A DNA stretch of 64,000 nt from Amycolatopsis iheyensis. GTDB lineage: Bacteria; Actinomycetota; Actinomycetes; Mycobacteriales; Pseudonocardiaceae. The position numbers and the translations under genes were made by a program. The stretch lies in contig NZ_JAMXQV010000008.1 in assembly GCF_024703995.1 (NCBI RefSeq), forward strand, positions 359,672-423,671, read 5' to 3'. The notes beneath the pieces are model-generated. The model saw nothing but the letters and a program-made list of their open reading frames with translations. It was not told the origin of the DNA and did no database searches. Shown here in pieces: positions 1 through 6,563 of this stretch (within the stretch, counting starts at the first letter, position 1; each line of letters starts with the position of its first letter).

Positions 1-160
1 GGCCGTTGTGCTGGCCGCACGACGGGCACGCGACGTGCTGGAGCTTCGGCTGCTTGCAGGCGCGGTTGGAGCAGGGCACCAGCTGCACCGGAGCCGCCTT
101 CCACTGGCTGCGGCGGGAGCGCGTGTTGGATCGCGACATCTTCCGCTTGGGGACGGCCAC
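1..160 (-). CDS. rpmF: 50S ribosomal protein L32 (partial, cut by window start)
   Basis: Component of the large ribosomal subunit. The visible N-terminus reads MAVPKRKMSRSNTRSRRSQW, which is the L32 signature; further on are two paired cysteines (NRAC region and ACPSC), so this is the zinc-ribbon form of L32. The start is GTG (158-160 on the complement), preceded by an AAGGAG Shine-Dalgarno at 171-176. The 3' end lies before base 1. It is the last visible gene of a minus-strand unit after the SepIVA-like and DUF177 genes; DUF177-rpmF is a widely conserved pair. Confidence 0.95.
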   Translation of the reverse strand, partial: MAVPKRKMSRSNTRSRRSQWKAAPVQLVPCSNRACKQPKLQHVACPSCGQHNG

Positions 161-240
161 GAGTAGATCTCCTTATGACGGTCTGCTCGCGGTGCGAGCG
201 AACTTTCCTCCGCAACGAGCACGATGCTCGTCAGGCTTGC

Positions 241-834
241 TCAGCTGGGCCCTTGCGCAGGCTTTTCGCCCGCGTTCTCGTCGAAGCGCTCGACCAGTGC
301 GGCCCACCGAGGGTCTATCTTCTCATGCCCGTGTCCGGGCTCGAGATCGGCCCACTTGACGCCGCACTCGGTGCACAGCCCGGCGCAGTCCTCGGTGCAC
401 AGCGGCGCGAGCGGCAGGGCGAGCACGACGGCGTCGCGGACGATCGGCTCGAGGTCGATCTTGTCGTCGACCAGCCGGGGGATCTCCTCCTCCTCGGTGG
501 TCTCCTCCGTGGCCGACCCCGGGTAGGCGAACAGCTCCTGGACCTCGACCTCGACCTCTTCGGTCAGCGGGTCGAGGCAGCGGGCGCAGGTGCCCTTCGC
601 GATCGCCTTGGCGGTGCCGCTGACGAGCACGCCTTCGACGACGGACTCGAAGAGGAGGTCGAGCTCCAGTTCGGAGCCGGCCTCGATGGTGATGACATCG
701 GGGACGCCGAGCGGCGTCTCCACCGGCACGCTGCGCTGGACGGCGCGGCTGAGGCCGGCGTGACGGCCGAGCTCACGGGTGTCGAACACCCAGAGGCTGC
801 GGTCGTCGAGCTGGGGGGTCTTGTTCTCGGACAT
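241..834 (-). CDS. DUF177 (YceD-family) protein
   Basis: 197-residue member of the DUF177/YceD family, which almost always precedes rpmF; in plants and E. coli relatives the family is linked to 23S rRNA accumulation. The conserved CARCLDPL motif and a second CTEDCAGLCTECG cysteine cluster near residue 155 are visible and probably bind a metal. The frame remains open for 18 codons further upstream, but the ATG at 834 has a GGAG six bases before it and begins MSENKTPQLDD, so I chose it. It sits between the SepIVA-like gene and rpmF on the same strand, with short gaps, consistent with one transcript. The molecular function in actinobacteria is not established. Confidence 0.88.
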   Translation of the reverse strand: MSENKTPQLDDRSLWVFDTRELGRHAGLSRAVQRSVPVETPLGVPDVITIEAGSELELDLLFESVVEGVLVSGTAKAIAKGTCARCLDPLTEEVEVEVQELFAYPGSATEETTEEEEIPRLVDDKIDLEPIVRDAVVLALPLAPLCTEDCAGLCTECGVKWADLEPGHGHEKIDPRWAALVERFDENAGEKPAQGPS

Positions 835-912
835 CCACTCCAGGGTACGCACGGGCCGCCACCCCTTTCGAGCTGGCTGCCCGTGCACGTCAGGTGGCCG
901 GTGAGAACCTCG

Positions 913-1641
913 TCACACCTGGTAGTCGTACAGCGTCGGCCGGCCGCCCGAGTTCGGGAGGTTCGCCGGCGAGCGCAGGTGGTTGCGGCCCGAGTCCACC
1001 GTCCGCAGCGTCGTCGCCAGCAGCTCCGAGAACTCCGCCAGCTTGCCGTCCACGTACGCGTCGCAGTCCACGCGCTGGCGGTCGGCCTCCGCGTGGGCCT
1101 CGTCGACGATGCGGGCCGACTCGGCGTGCGCCGCCTGCACGACCTCGGTCTGGGCGACCAGGCGGCCCTGCTCGGCGCGGCCGTCCTCGATGGCGCGGTC
1201 GTAGGCGTCGCGCCCGGCCTGGATCATGCGCTCGGACTCGGCGCGCGAGCGGTCGGTGAGGTTCTGGTACTCGGCCTGGCCCGCGGCGACCGTGCGGTCG
1301 GCCTGGTCGTGGGCGTCGGCGAGCATCTCCTCGGCGCGGGCGCGGGCGTCGGCCAGGATGCGCTCGGCCTGGTCGGTCGCGTCGGCGAGCGCGCGCTCGG
1401 CTTCGGCGTTGGCGCCGGCGACCGTCTCCCCCGCCTCCTTGCGGGCGGCGTGGATCAGGTCGTCGCGCTTGTCGAGCACGTCCTGCGCGTCGTCGACCTC
1501 CGCCGGCAGCGCGTCCCGCACGTCGTCGAGGAGCTCGAGCACGTCGCCGCGGGGCACGATGCAGTTGGACGTCATCGGGACGCCGCGCGCCTCCTCGACG
1601 ATGGTGACGAGCTCGTCGAGCGCCTCGAAAACCCGGTACAC
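913..1641 (-). CDS. sepIVA: SepIVA/DivIVA-like septum-associated coiled-coil protein
   Basis: 242-residue, Ala/Glu/Asp-rich protein. Residues 1-60 (MYRVFEALDELVTIVEEARG...) form a short DivIVA-like N-terminal region, and residues 60-205 are an almost uninterrupted coiled coil with repeating A-D-A-E-R/A-D-A patterns. The tail ends in GRPTLYDYQV. Length, composition and position upstream of DUF177 match Mycobacterium Rv2927c (SepIVA), a cytoplasmic cell-division and septation factor. It is the first gene of the SepIVA-DUF177-rpmF unit, and the 150 bases upstream (1642-1791) are its likely promoter region. Assignment rests on synteny and coiled-coil pattern; a generic DivIVA-domain protein is the alternative. 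Confidence 0.8.
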   Translation of the reverse strand: MYRVFEALDELVTIVEEARGVPMTSNCIVPRGDVLELLDDVRDALPAEVDDAQDVLDKRDDLIHAARKEAGETVAGANAEAERALADATDQAERILADARARAEEMLADAHDQADRTVAAGQAEYQNLTDRSRAESERMIQAGRDAYDRAIEDGRAEQGRLVAQTEVVQAAHAESARIVDEAHAEADRQRVDCDAYVDGKLAEFSELLATTLRTVDSGRNHLRSPANLPNSGGRPTLYDYQV

Positions 1642-1791
1642 GGCAACTCCAATCCCCTGTCGCTGAGATCAGTCTGCCCGCATCCGGCGCCGAAGCGGTG
1701 AACGCGACCGGCGCCGGGCGTGTCCCCCCTGGACCACGTCCGGCGCCGGTGTCCCCCTATCGGGCGGTGAAGCCGTCCGCCGCACGCGGCG

Positions 1792-2502
1792 TCAGGAGTT
1801 CAGGTCGATCCGCTTGAAGGTGACGTAGTGGTCGGGCGTGTAGGCCAGCTCGCCGGCCTTGCCGGAGATCACGCGGTCGTTCGTGCCGACGTTGAAGAGC
1901 TTGTAGTAGCCGGACGCGCAGGCCGGGAGCACGCCTTCGCGGTTCTCGTAGGTCGTGCTGCTGGTCGCTCCGCCGCGGACGTTGTCGACCACCTTCTTCG
2001 CGGCCGCCGACAGCTGGGAGTAGCCGATCTTGGTCAGGCCCGACAGGTCGCCGCAGGCGTGCGTCGTGCCGCCGCCGGAGATGTCGATGACCTTGAAGGT
2101 GGCGTAGTGGTCACCGGTGTAGAAGTACTCGCCGCCGGAGCCGGTCACGATGCGGCGCGTGCCGCGGTTGCTCGAGCCGGGCGTCGGCACGGTGTACTCG
2201 TGGTAGTAGCCCGACGCGCAGGACGGCAGGATGCCTTCGCGGTTGTCGAAGACGACGCCGTCGTTCTGCGGGTACGGGAACGGCCCGCCCTTCTGGATCA
2301 GGTTGTACGTCGTCGTCGCCTCGGCCGGCAGCGCCGAGAGCGTGGTGTGGCCGAAGCCGGAGAGGTTCCCGCAGGCGTTCTGCGCGGCGACGGCGGGCGA
2401 CGCCGACGTCGCTGTCACCGCTTCGGCGGCGGTGACCCCCATGGACAGCGTGGCCAGGAGCGCGAAGAAGACCGCGACCAGGCGTGATCGGTAGTTGGTC
2501 AT
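1792..2502 (-). CDS. Secreted tandem-domain RNase (N1/T1/Sa family), second domain degenerate
   Basis: 236-residue exported protein with a signal peptide at residues 1-28 and two copies of the microbial guanyl-RNase fold. Domain 1 (about 42-140) carries the RNase Sa blocks GGPFPYP, DNREGILP, YYHEYTV, RGTRRIVTG and GDHYATF. By alignment to RNase Sa (E54, R69, H85) its catalytic residues are E102, R117 and H132. Domain 2 (about 148-236) keeps the Cys pair (C150, C195), an Arg (R210) and H225, but has YYKLFNV where YYHEYTV is expected, so the general-base Glu is a Leu (202). The second copy is therefore probably inactive. No barstar-like inhibitor gene is visible nearby. Extracellular RNA degradation is the likely role; the use of the second domain is unknown. 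Confidence 0.88.
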   Translation of the reverse strand: MTNYRSRLVAVFFALLATLSMGVTAAEAVTATSASPAVAAQNACGNLSGFGHTTLSALPAEATTTYNLIQKGGPFPYPQNDGVVFDNREGILPSCASGYYHEYTVPTPGSSNRGTRRIVTGSGGEYFYTGDHYATFKVIDISGGGTTHACGDLSGLTKIGYSQLSAAAKKVVDNVRGGATSSTTYENREGVLPACASGYYKLFNVGTNDRVISGKAGELAYTPDHYVTFKRIDLNS

Positions 2503-2658
2503 TTTCGGACCGTAACCCGATCGGATGATCGTCAGAAGACGGGAGCGTGAACTCCGGCCGCGCGCGACCCAAGTCCCGACGAACGTAGGGGGCCGAACGA
2601 CGGGAACCGGGCGTCCCGGGTTGCGTGCGGTCCTGTTTGGAGGGTCAGCTTCGGTGGG

Positions 2659-3144
2659 TCAGCGGCCTAGCTTCGGGAACTTCTCCGAAAGGCGCTCGTA
2701 CACAACCGCCGGCACCAGGTGCTCGATGTCGCCACCCAGCGCGGCGACCTCCTTGACCAGCGAGCTGGAGACGAACCCGTATGCCGGGTTGTTCGCCATC
2801 AGCAGCGTCTCGACGCCGGTGAGCTCGCGGTTCATCTGCGCCATCTGCAGCTCGTAGTCGAAGTCGCTGACCGAGCGCAGCCCCTTGGCGACCGCGGCGA
2901 TGTCGTTCTCGCGGCAGTAGTCGACGAGCAGGCCCTCCCACGAGTCGACCCGCACGTTGCCGAGCTTCGCGGTGATCTCGCGCAGCATCTCCAGGCGCTC
3001 TTCGACCTCGAAGAGGCCCTTCTTGCTCTTGTTGACCCCCACCGCGACGACGACCTCGTCGAACAGCAGGGCCGCCCGCTCGATGATGTCGAGGTGCCCG
3101 TTGGTGGCCGGATCGTAGGAGCCGGGACAGACCGCACGCCGCAT
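2659..3144 (-). CDS. coaD: Phosphopantetheine adenylyltransferase
   Basis: Penultimate step of coenzyme A synthesis: adenylylation of 4'-phosphopantetheine to dephospho-CoA. The 161-residue length is normal for the family. The nucleotidyltransferase signature is PGSYDPATNGHLDII (T/HxGH at residues 13-18), and the family blocks KGLRSVSDFDYE, MANNPAYGFVSSSLVKEVA and AALGGDIEHLVP follow. The frame stays open far upstream, but the ATG at 3144 starts MRRAVCPGSYDP as in homologues. It is followed on the chromosome by rsmD, transcribed in the same direction from upstream, as in mycobacteria (Rv2965c-Rv2966c). Confidence 0.96.
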   Translation of the reverse strand: MRRAVCPGSYDPATNGHLDIIERAALLFDEVVVAVGVNKSKKGLFEVEERLEMLREITAKLGNVRVDSWEGLLVDYCRENDIAAVAKGLRSVSDFDYELQMAQMNRELTGVETLLMANNPAYGFVSSSLVKEVAALGGDIEHLVPAVVYERLSEKFPKLGR

Positions 3145-3189
3145 GGCGCGGACGCTACCGTGCCGCAGGTCGGCGCGCCCGCTCTGCCG

Positions 3190-3557
3190 CACGTGGCTCA
3201 CACCACAACAGCTCACGCTCGTGCTTCTGCGCGCGGGGCTCGAGGGCGACCGAGCGCGCGGGGCTCGACACCGGCCGACCGCGCGCGGCTCACCCCACAG
3301 CCGAGCAGTCCCTGGCTTCTCCACGCGCGAGACTCGCCCCTTGCCGGCTCGCCACCGCGGACCGCGCGCCCGACCAGCACCAGCGCCGACCACCCCAGCC
3401 CGCACGCCCGCACCGCCAAGCGGCTCACACCACAGCCGAGTACTCCGCCCAGAAGACAGCCGTGTCCCCGTACTTCTTCACCCGCGAAGGCTCGAACCCG
3501 GCCGGCCACACCGGCTCACCATCGCGAGCCGCCCGCTCGACCACCACCAGCGCCGAC
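3190..3557. repeat. Degenerate tandem duplication of the rsmD 3' end
   Basis: The gap between coaD and rsmD repeats the last part of rsmD. The rsmD copy (3421-3557) begins CGGCTCACACCACAGCCGAG and ends CCACCACCAGCGCCGAC. A decayed copy at 3286-3390 begins CGGCTCACCCCACAGCCGAG, keeps a CTTCTCCAC block and ends CGACCAGCACCAGCGCCGAC, with an internal deletion. A third, poorer copy starts near 3185 with GGCTCACACCACA. I found these by eye; they are not an open reading frame. Confidence 0.6.
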
Positions 3558-3985
3558 GTCCCGAGCCACCCGCCCCCGGCCAGCGAAGCCAGCACCGAAC
3601 CCAGCGCACCGGCGTCCACGGCATAGGGCGGATCGGCCAGCACCAGGTCGAACGGCGAAGGCGCGGGCGCCGCGACCACCGTCTCGACCTGCCCGGCCCG
3701 GATCGTCCCGCCCAGGCCCACCAAGGAGATGTTCCCGCGCAGGACCTCCACCGCGCGCCGGTCGGACTCCACGAACAGCGCGTCCGCCGCTCCGCGGGAC
3801 AGGGCCTCCAAGCCCAGCGCGCCGGACCCCGCGTACAGGTCCAGGACGCGGGCGCCGTCCAGCTCGCCCGCCGTCTCCAGGGCGTTGAACAGGGCTTCCC
3901 GCACGCGCTCCGAGGTCGGCCGGGTGCCCTTCGGCGGCACCTTCAGCCGCCGTCCGCCCGCTGTCCCGGCCACGATCCTCGTCAC
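3425..3985 (-). CDS. rsmD: 16S rRNA (guanine966-N2)-methyltransferase
   Basis: SAM-dependent enzyme that methylates N2 of G966 in 16S rRNA during 30S assembly. Of 186 residues, the N-terminus MTRIVAGTAGGRRLKVPP and the TRPTSERVREALFN block are RsmD signatures. The SAM-binding motif I is LDLYAGSGALGLEALSRGA and the catalytic motif IV is LADPPY. The start is GTG at 3985; the frame continues open upstream only as the antisense of helD. It precedes coaD on the same strand. The 3' end seems to have been partly duplicated into the downstream gap (see repeat). Confidence 0.93.
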   Translation of the reverse strand: MTRIVAGTAGGRRLKVPPKGTRPTSERVREALFNALETAGELDGARVLDLYAGSGALGLEALSRGAADALFVESDRRAVEVLRGNISLVGLGGTIRAGQVETVVAAPAPSPFDLVLADPPYAVDAGALGSVLASLAGGGWLGTSALVVVERAARDGEPVWPAGFEPSRVKKYGDTAVFWAEYSAVV

Positions 3986-4108
3986 CCCCTGATTGTGCGG
4001 GGATGACGCGCGGCACTCAGAACCGGGACATGGGTGTACCCGCCGGAGCCAACGCGTAGAGTCGTTCTTCGCCCTCGGAGGCGATCCAGAGCTGTCAAGG
4101 AGCCATGC

Positions 4109-6223
4109 GTGTCGGAACCTCGGGTCAGACGGGCCGAGATCGCCATCGAACAAGCCCACGTCGATCGCGTGTACACCCGTCTGGACGAACTGCGTGCCCA
4201 AGCCGAGGCGATGCGGACCAAGGGCTACGAAATCGGCCAGGGCGCCCAGCGCGAGGCCATCTTCGAGCAGGCGTCGATGCTCTTCGAGCGCGACATGATG
4301 GTGTACCACGCCAACCAGACACTGCAGACGCTCGACGCCGAGTACGAGGGTCTCGTCTTCGGCCGCCTCGACGACCGCGAAGGCGAGCGCACCTACGTCG
4401 GCCGGCTCGGCATCCGCGACGCCGAGTTCGACAACCTCGTCACCGACTGGCGTGCGCCGGCCGCGGCCGCGTTCTACCAGGCCACCGCCGAGGAGCCGAT
4501 GGACGTCGTGCGGCGGCGGGTGATCCGCTGCTCCGGCCAGAACGTCCTCGACGTCGACGACGACGTCCTGATCGCCGACGCCGTGCCCGAGAGCATGCAG
4601 ATCGTCGGCGAGGGCGCGCTCATGGCCGCCCTCGGGCGCTCGCGCGGCGAGAAGATGCGCGACATCGTCGCGACCATCCAGAAGGAGCAGGACGAGGTGA
4701 TCCGGGCGCCGTGGCGCGGGGTCACCGAGATCACCGGCGGGCCGGGCACCGGCAAGACCGCCGTCGCCCTGCACCGCGCCGCCTACCTGCTCTACCGCCA
4801 CCGGCGTCAGCTCGGCGGGGCCGGCGTGCTCGTGATCGGGCCGTCGGGCGTGTTCACCAGCTACATCTCGCGCGTCCTCCCCTCGATGGGGGAAACGAAC
4901 GTCGAACTGCGCGCGCTCGGCGAGGTCCTCGACGGCCTGGAGGCGACGCGGCAGGACGCCGCTCCCCTGGCCGCGATCAAGGGGTCGCTGCGGATGCGCA
5001 AGATCCTGCTGCGGGCGCTGCGCGACACCCCGCCGGACGCGCCCGAAGAGATGCGGATCGTCTACCGCGGCGAGGTCCTCAAGCTGTCCGCGCGCGAGCT
5101 GGACAAGGTGCGCCGCAAGGCCCACACCCAGGGCGCGCCGCCGAACCGGTCGCGAATCCGGGCGGCCGAGCTGCTGCTGGACGCGCTGGCGGCGAAGGCC
5201 GAGGAGTACGCGAAGGCCGACGGCAAGCCGTTCGACCGGGCCGAGCTGATCACCGACCTTGGCGAGCGGATCGACTTCCACCGGTTCCTGGTCGTGTGGT
5301 GGCCGGTGCTGTACCCGGCGCAGATCCTGAAGTGGCTGGGCGAGGAGAAGCGGCTCGCCTCGGTGTCGAAGGGCGTGCTGAACCGGGGCGAGATCTCGCT
5401 GCTCGCGGCGGACCTCGCAGACCGCTCGCGCGGCTGGTCGATCGCGGACGTCGCGCTGCTCGACGAGCTGCGCGTGCTGATCGGGCCGCCGCCGAAGCGC
5501 AAGCGGCGCCAGGTGATCGAGGTCGAGCCGCAGCGTTCCGGCGGCGCACCGACCCGGCCGGAGCACTACGACGAGTACTCGCACGTCGTCGTCGACGAGT
5601 CGCAGGACCTTTCGCCGATGCAGTGGCGGATGGTCGGGCGGCGCGGGAAGTACGCGAGCTGGACGGTCGTCGGCGACCCGGTGCAGAGCTCGTGGCCGGA
5701 CCCGGCGGAGGCGGCCCAGGCGCGCGACCAGGCGTTCGGCGTCAAGACGACGCGGCGGCGGTTCACGCTGCGGACGAACTACCGCAACTCGGCGGAGATC
5801 TTCGACCTGGCCGCGAAGGTGGTCGCGGGGCACGCCGAGGACGGCGACCTGCCGGTGGCGGTCCGCAAGACCGGCGTCGAGCCGGAGGTCCGCCCGGTCG
5901 AGGCGACCGGCCTGGCGCCGGCGACACAGGCGGCGGTCAAGGAGCTGATGGGCGCGGTCGAGGGCACGGTCGGCGTCATCACGGCGATGGACCGGGTCCC
6001 GGAGGTCGAGGGCTGGCTCTCTGGCCAGGCGGACGAGCGGCTGAAGGTCGTCGGCAGCCTGGACTCGAAGGGCCTGGAGTACGACGCGGTCGTCCTGGTC
6101 GAGCCGGTCGAGCTGATCACGGAGTCCACGACGGGCCGCCGCGTGCTGTACGTGGCGCTGACCCGCGCGACGCAGCAGCTGGTCGTGCTGGCCTCGAACC
6201 CCGACTGGCTCCCGGCCGGCTGA
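4109..6223 (+). CDS. helD: HelD-family RNA polymerase-associated ATPase/helicase
   Basis: 704-residue UvrD-like superfamily 1 ATPase of the HelD type, which binds stalled or post-termination RNA polymerase and releases it from DNA and RNA. Residues 1-75 are a long helical N-terminus predicted to enter the secondary channel. Walker A is ITGGPGTGKTAVALH at about 208-222, Walker B/motif II is VVVDESQDLSPMQW near 490-503, motif III GDPVQSSWPDP follows, and the C-terminus has YVALTRATQQLVVL (motif VI). The GTG start at 4109 has AAGGAG six bases before it. It is monocistronic and divergent from rsmD. Some HelD relatives (HelR) give rifampicin tolerance; I saw no rifamycin-associated palindrome in the upstream gap, so nothing supports that subtype. 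Confidence 0.9.
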   Translation: MSEPRVRRAEIAIEQAHVDRVYTRLDELRAQAEAMRTKGYEIGQGAQREAIFEQASMLFERDMMVYHANQTLQTLDAEYEGLVFGRLDDREGERTYVGRLGIRDAEFDNLVTDWRAPAAAAFYQATAEEPMDVVRRRVIRCSGQNVLDVDDDVLIADAVPESMQIVGEGALMAALGRSRGEKMRDIVATIQKEQDEVIRAPWRGVTEITGGPGTGKTAVALHRAAYLLYRHRRQLGGAGVLVIGPSGVFTSYISRVLPSMGETNVELRALGEVLDGLEATRQDAAPLAAIKGSLRMRKILLRALRDTPPDAPEEMRIVYRGEVLKLSARELDKVRRKAHTQGAPPNRSRIRAAELLLDALAAKAEEYAKADGKPFDRAELITDLGERIDFHRFLVVWWPVLYPAQILKWLGEEKRLASVSKGVLNRGEISLLAADLADRSRGWSIADVALLDELRVLIGPPPKRKRRQVIEVEPQRSGGAPTRPEHYDEYSHVVVDESQDLSPMQWRMVGRRGKYASWTVVGDPVQSSWPDPAEAAQARDQAFGVKTTRRRFTLRTNYRNSAEIFDLAAKVVAGHAEDGDLPVAVRKTGVEPEVRPVEATGLAPATQAAVKELMGAVEGTVGVITAMDRVPEVEGWLSGQADERLKVVGSLDSKGLEYDAVVLVEPVELITESTTGRRVLYVALTRATQQLVVLASNPDWLPAG

Positions 6224-6227
6224 CCAG

Positions 6228-6252
6228 CGCCCCAATGTGGCCTTGGTTGCTC
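6228..6252. repeat. Single half copy of the CCCCAATGTGGCC repeat
   Basis: Immediately after the helD stop codon, GCGCCCCAATGTGGCCTTGG followed by TTGC matches one arm of the palindromic repeat at 6316-6362 with a few changes. It is an isolated arm without an obvious partner within 60 bases. Confidence 0.6.
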
Positions 6253-6315
6253 CACCGATGCCCCCACCACCACCCTCAACGGAGGCGCTCCGCGCCGCAG
6301 TGCCCATTCAACGCA

Positions 6316-6362
6316 CCCAATGTGGCCTTCGGTGCGTCTGACGCACCGAAGGCCACATTGGG
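6316..6362. repeat. Long perfect palindromic repeat (family A, CCCAATGTGGCCTTCGGTGC)
   Basis: A 22-bp arm at 6316-6337 (CCCAATGTGGCCTTCGGTGC plus two bases) and its exact inverse at 6341-6362 flank a 3-base loop. There is no U-run after it, so it is a repeat element rather than a typical intrinsic terminator, although the hairpin could stop transcription from helD (plus) and the WD40 gene (minus), which converge here. Related units are present at 6228, 39362-39451 and 63796-63878. Confidence 0.85.
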
Positions 6363-6388
6363 GCGCTCGGGAGCCGGCGGGAGAAACG

Positions 6389-6449
6389 CTGAAGGGCCCC
6401 TTCGAGGGACGGGGGTGCGGGTTCCCGTGCCCTTGAAGGGGCCCTTCAG
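6389..6449. repeat. Inverted repeat (family B, CTGAAGGGCCCCTTC)
   Basis: Arm CTGAAGGGCCCCTTCGAGGG at 6389-6408 pairs with CCCTTGAAGGGGCCCTTCAG at 6430-6449: 20 bp with one mismatch around a 21-base loop. Each arm also contains a smaller self-palindrome (AAGGGCCCCTT / AAGGGGCCCTT). It lies between convergent genes, next to the family A palindrome. It may act as a transcription barrier or be a non-autonomous mobile repeat. Confidence 0.8.
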
Positions 6450-6563
6450 ACCCCCGGTCAGATGTACGTCTCGTGGACGTTCGCCGTCCGAGGGCATGTC
6501 TAGCCGATCCGCGTTGTTCGGTGTCCGAGCCCGGCCACCGAACAACAACGCCGAACAACTTTT

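Noticed and set aside
3986..4108. Rifamycin-associated promoter element upstream of helD
   Set aside because: No palindrome of the RAE kind is visible; only the Shine-Dalgarno and plain upstream sequence.
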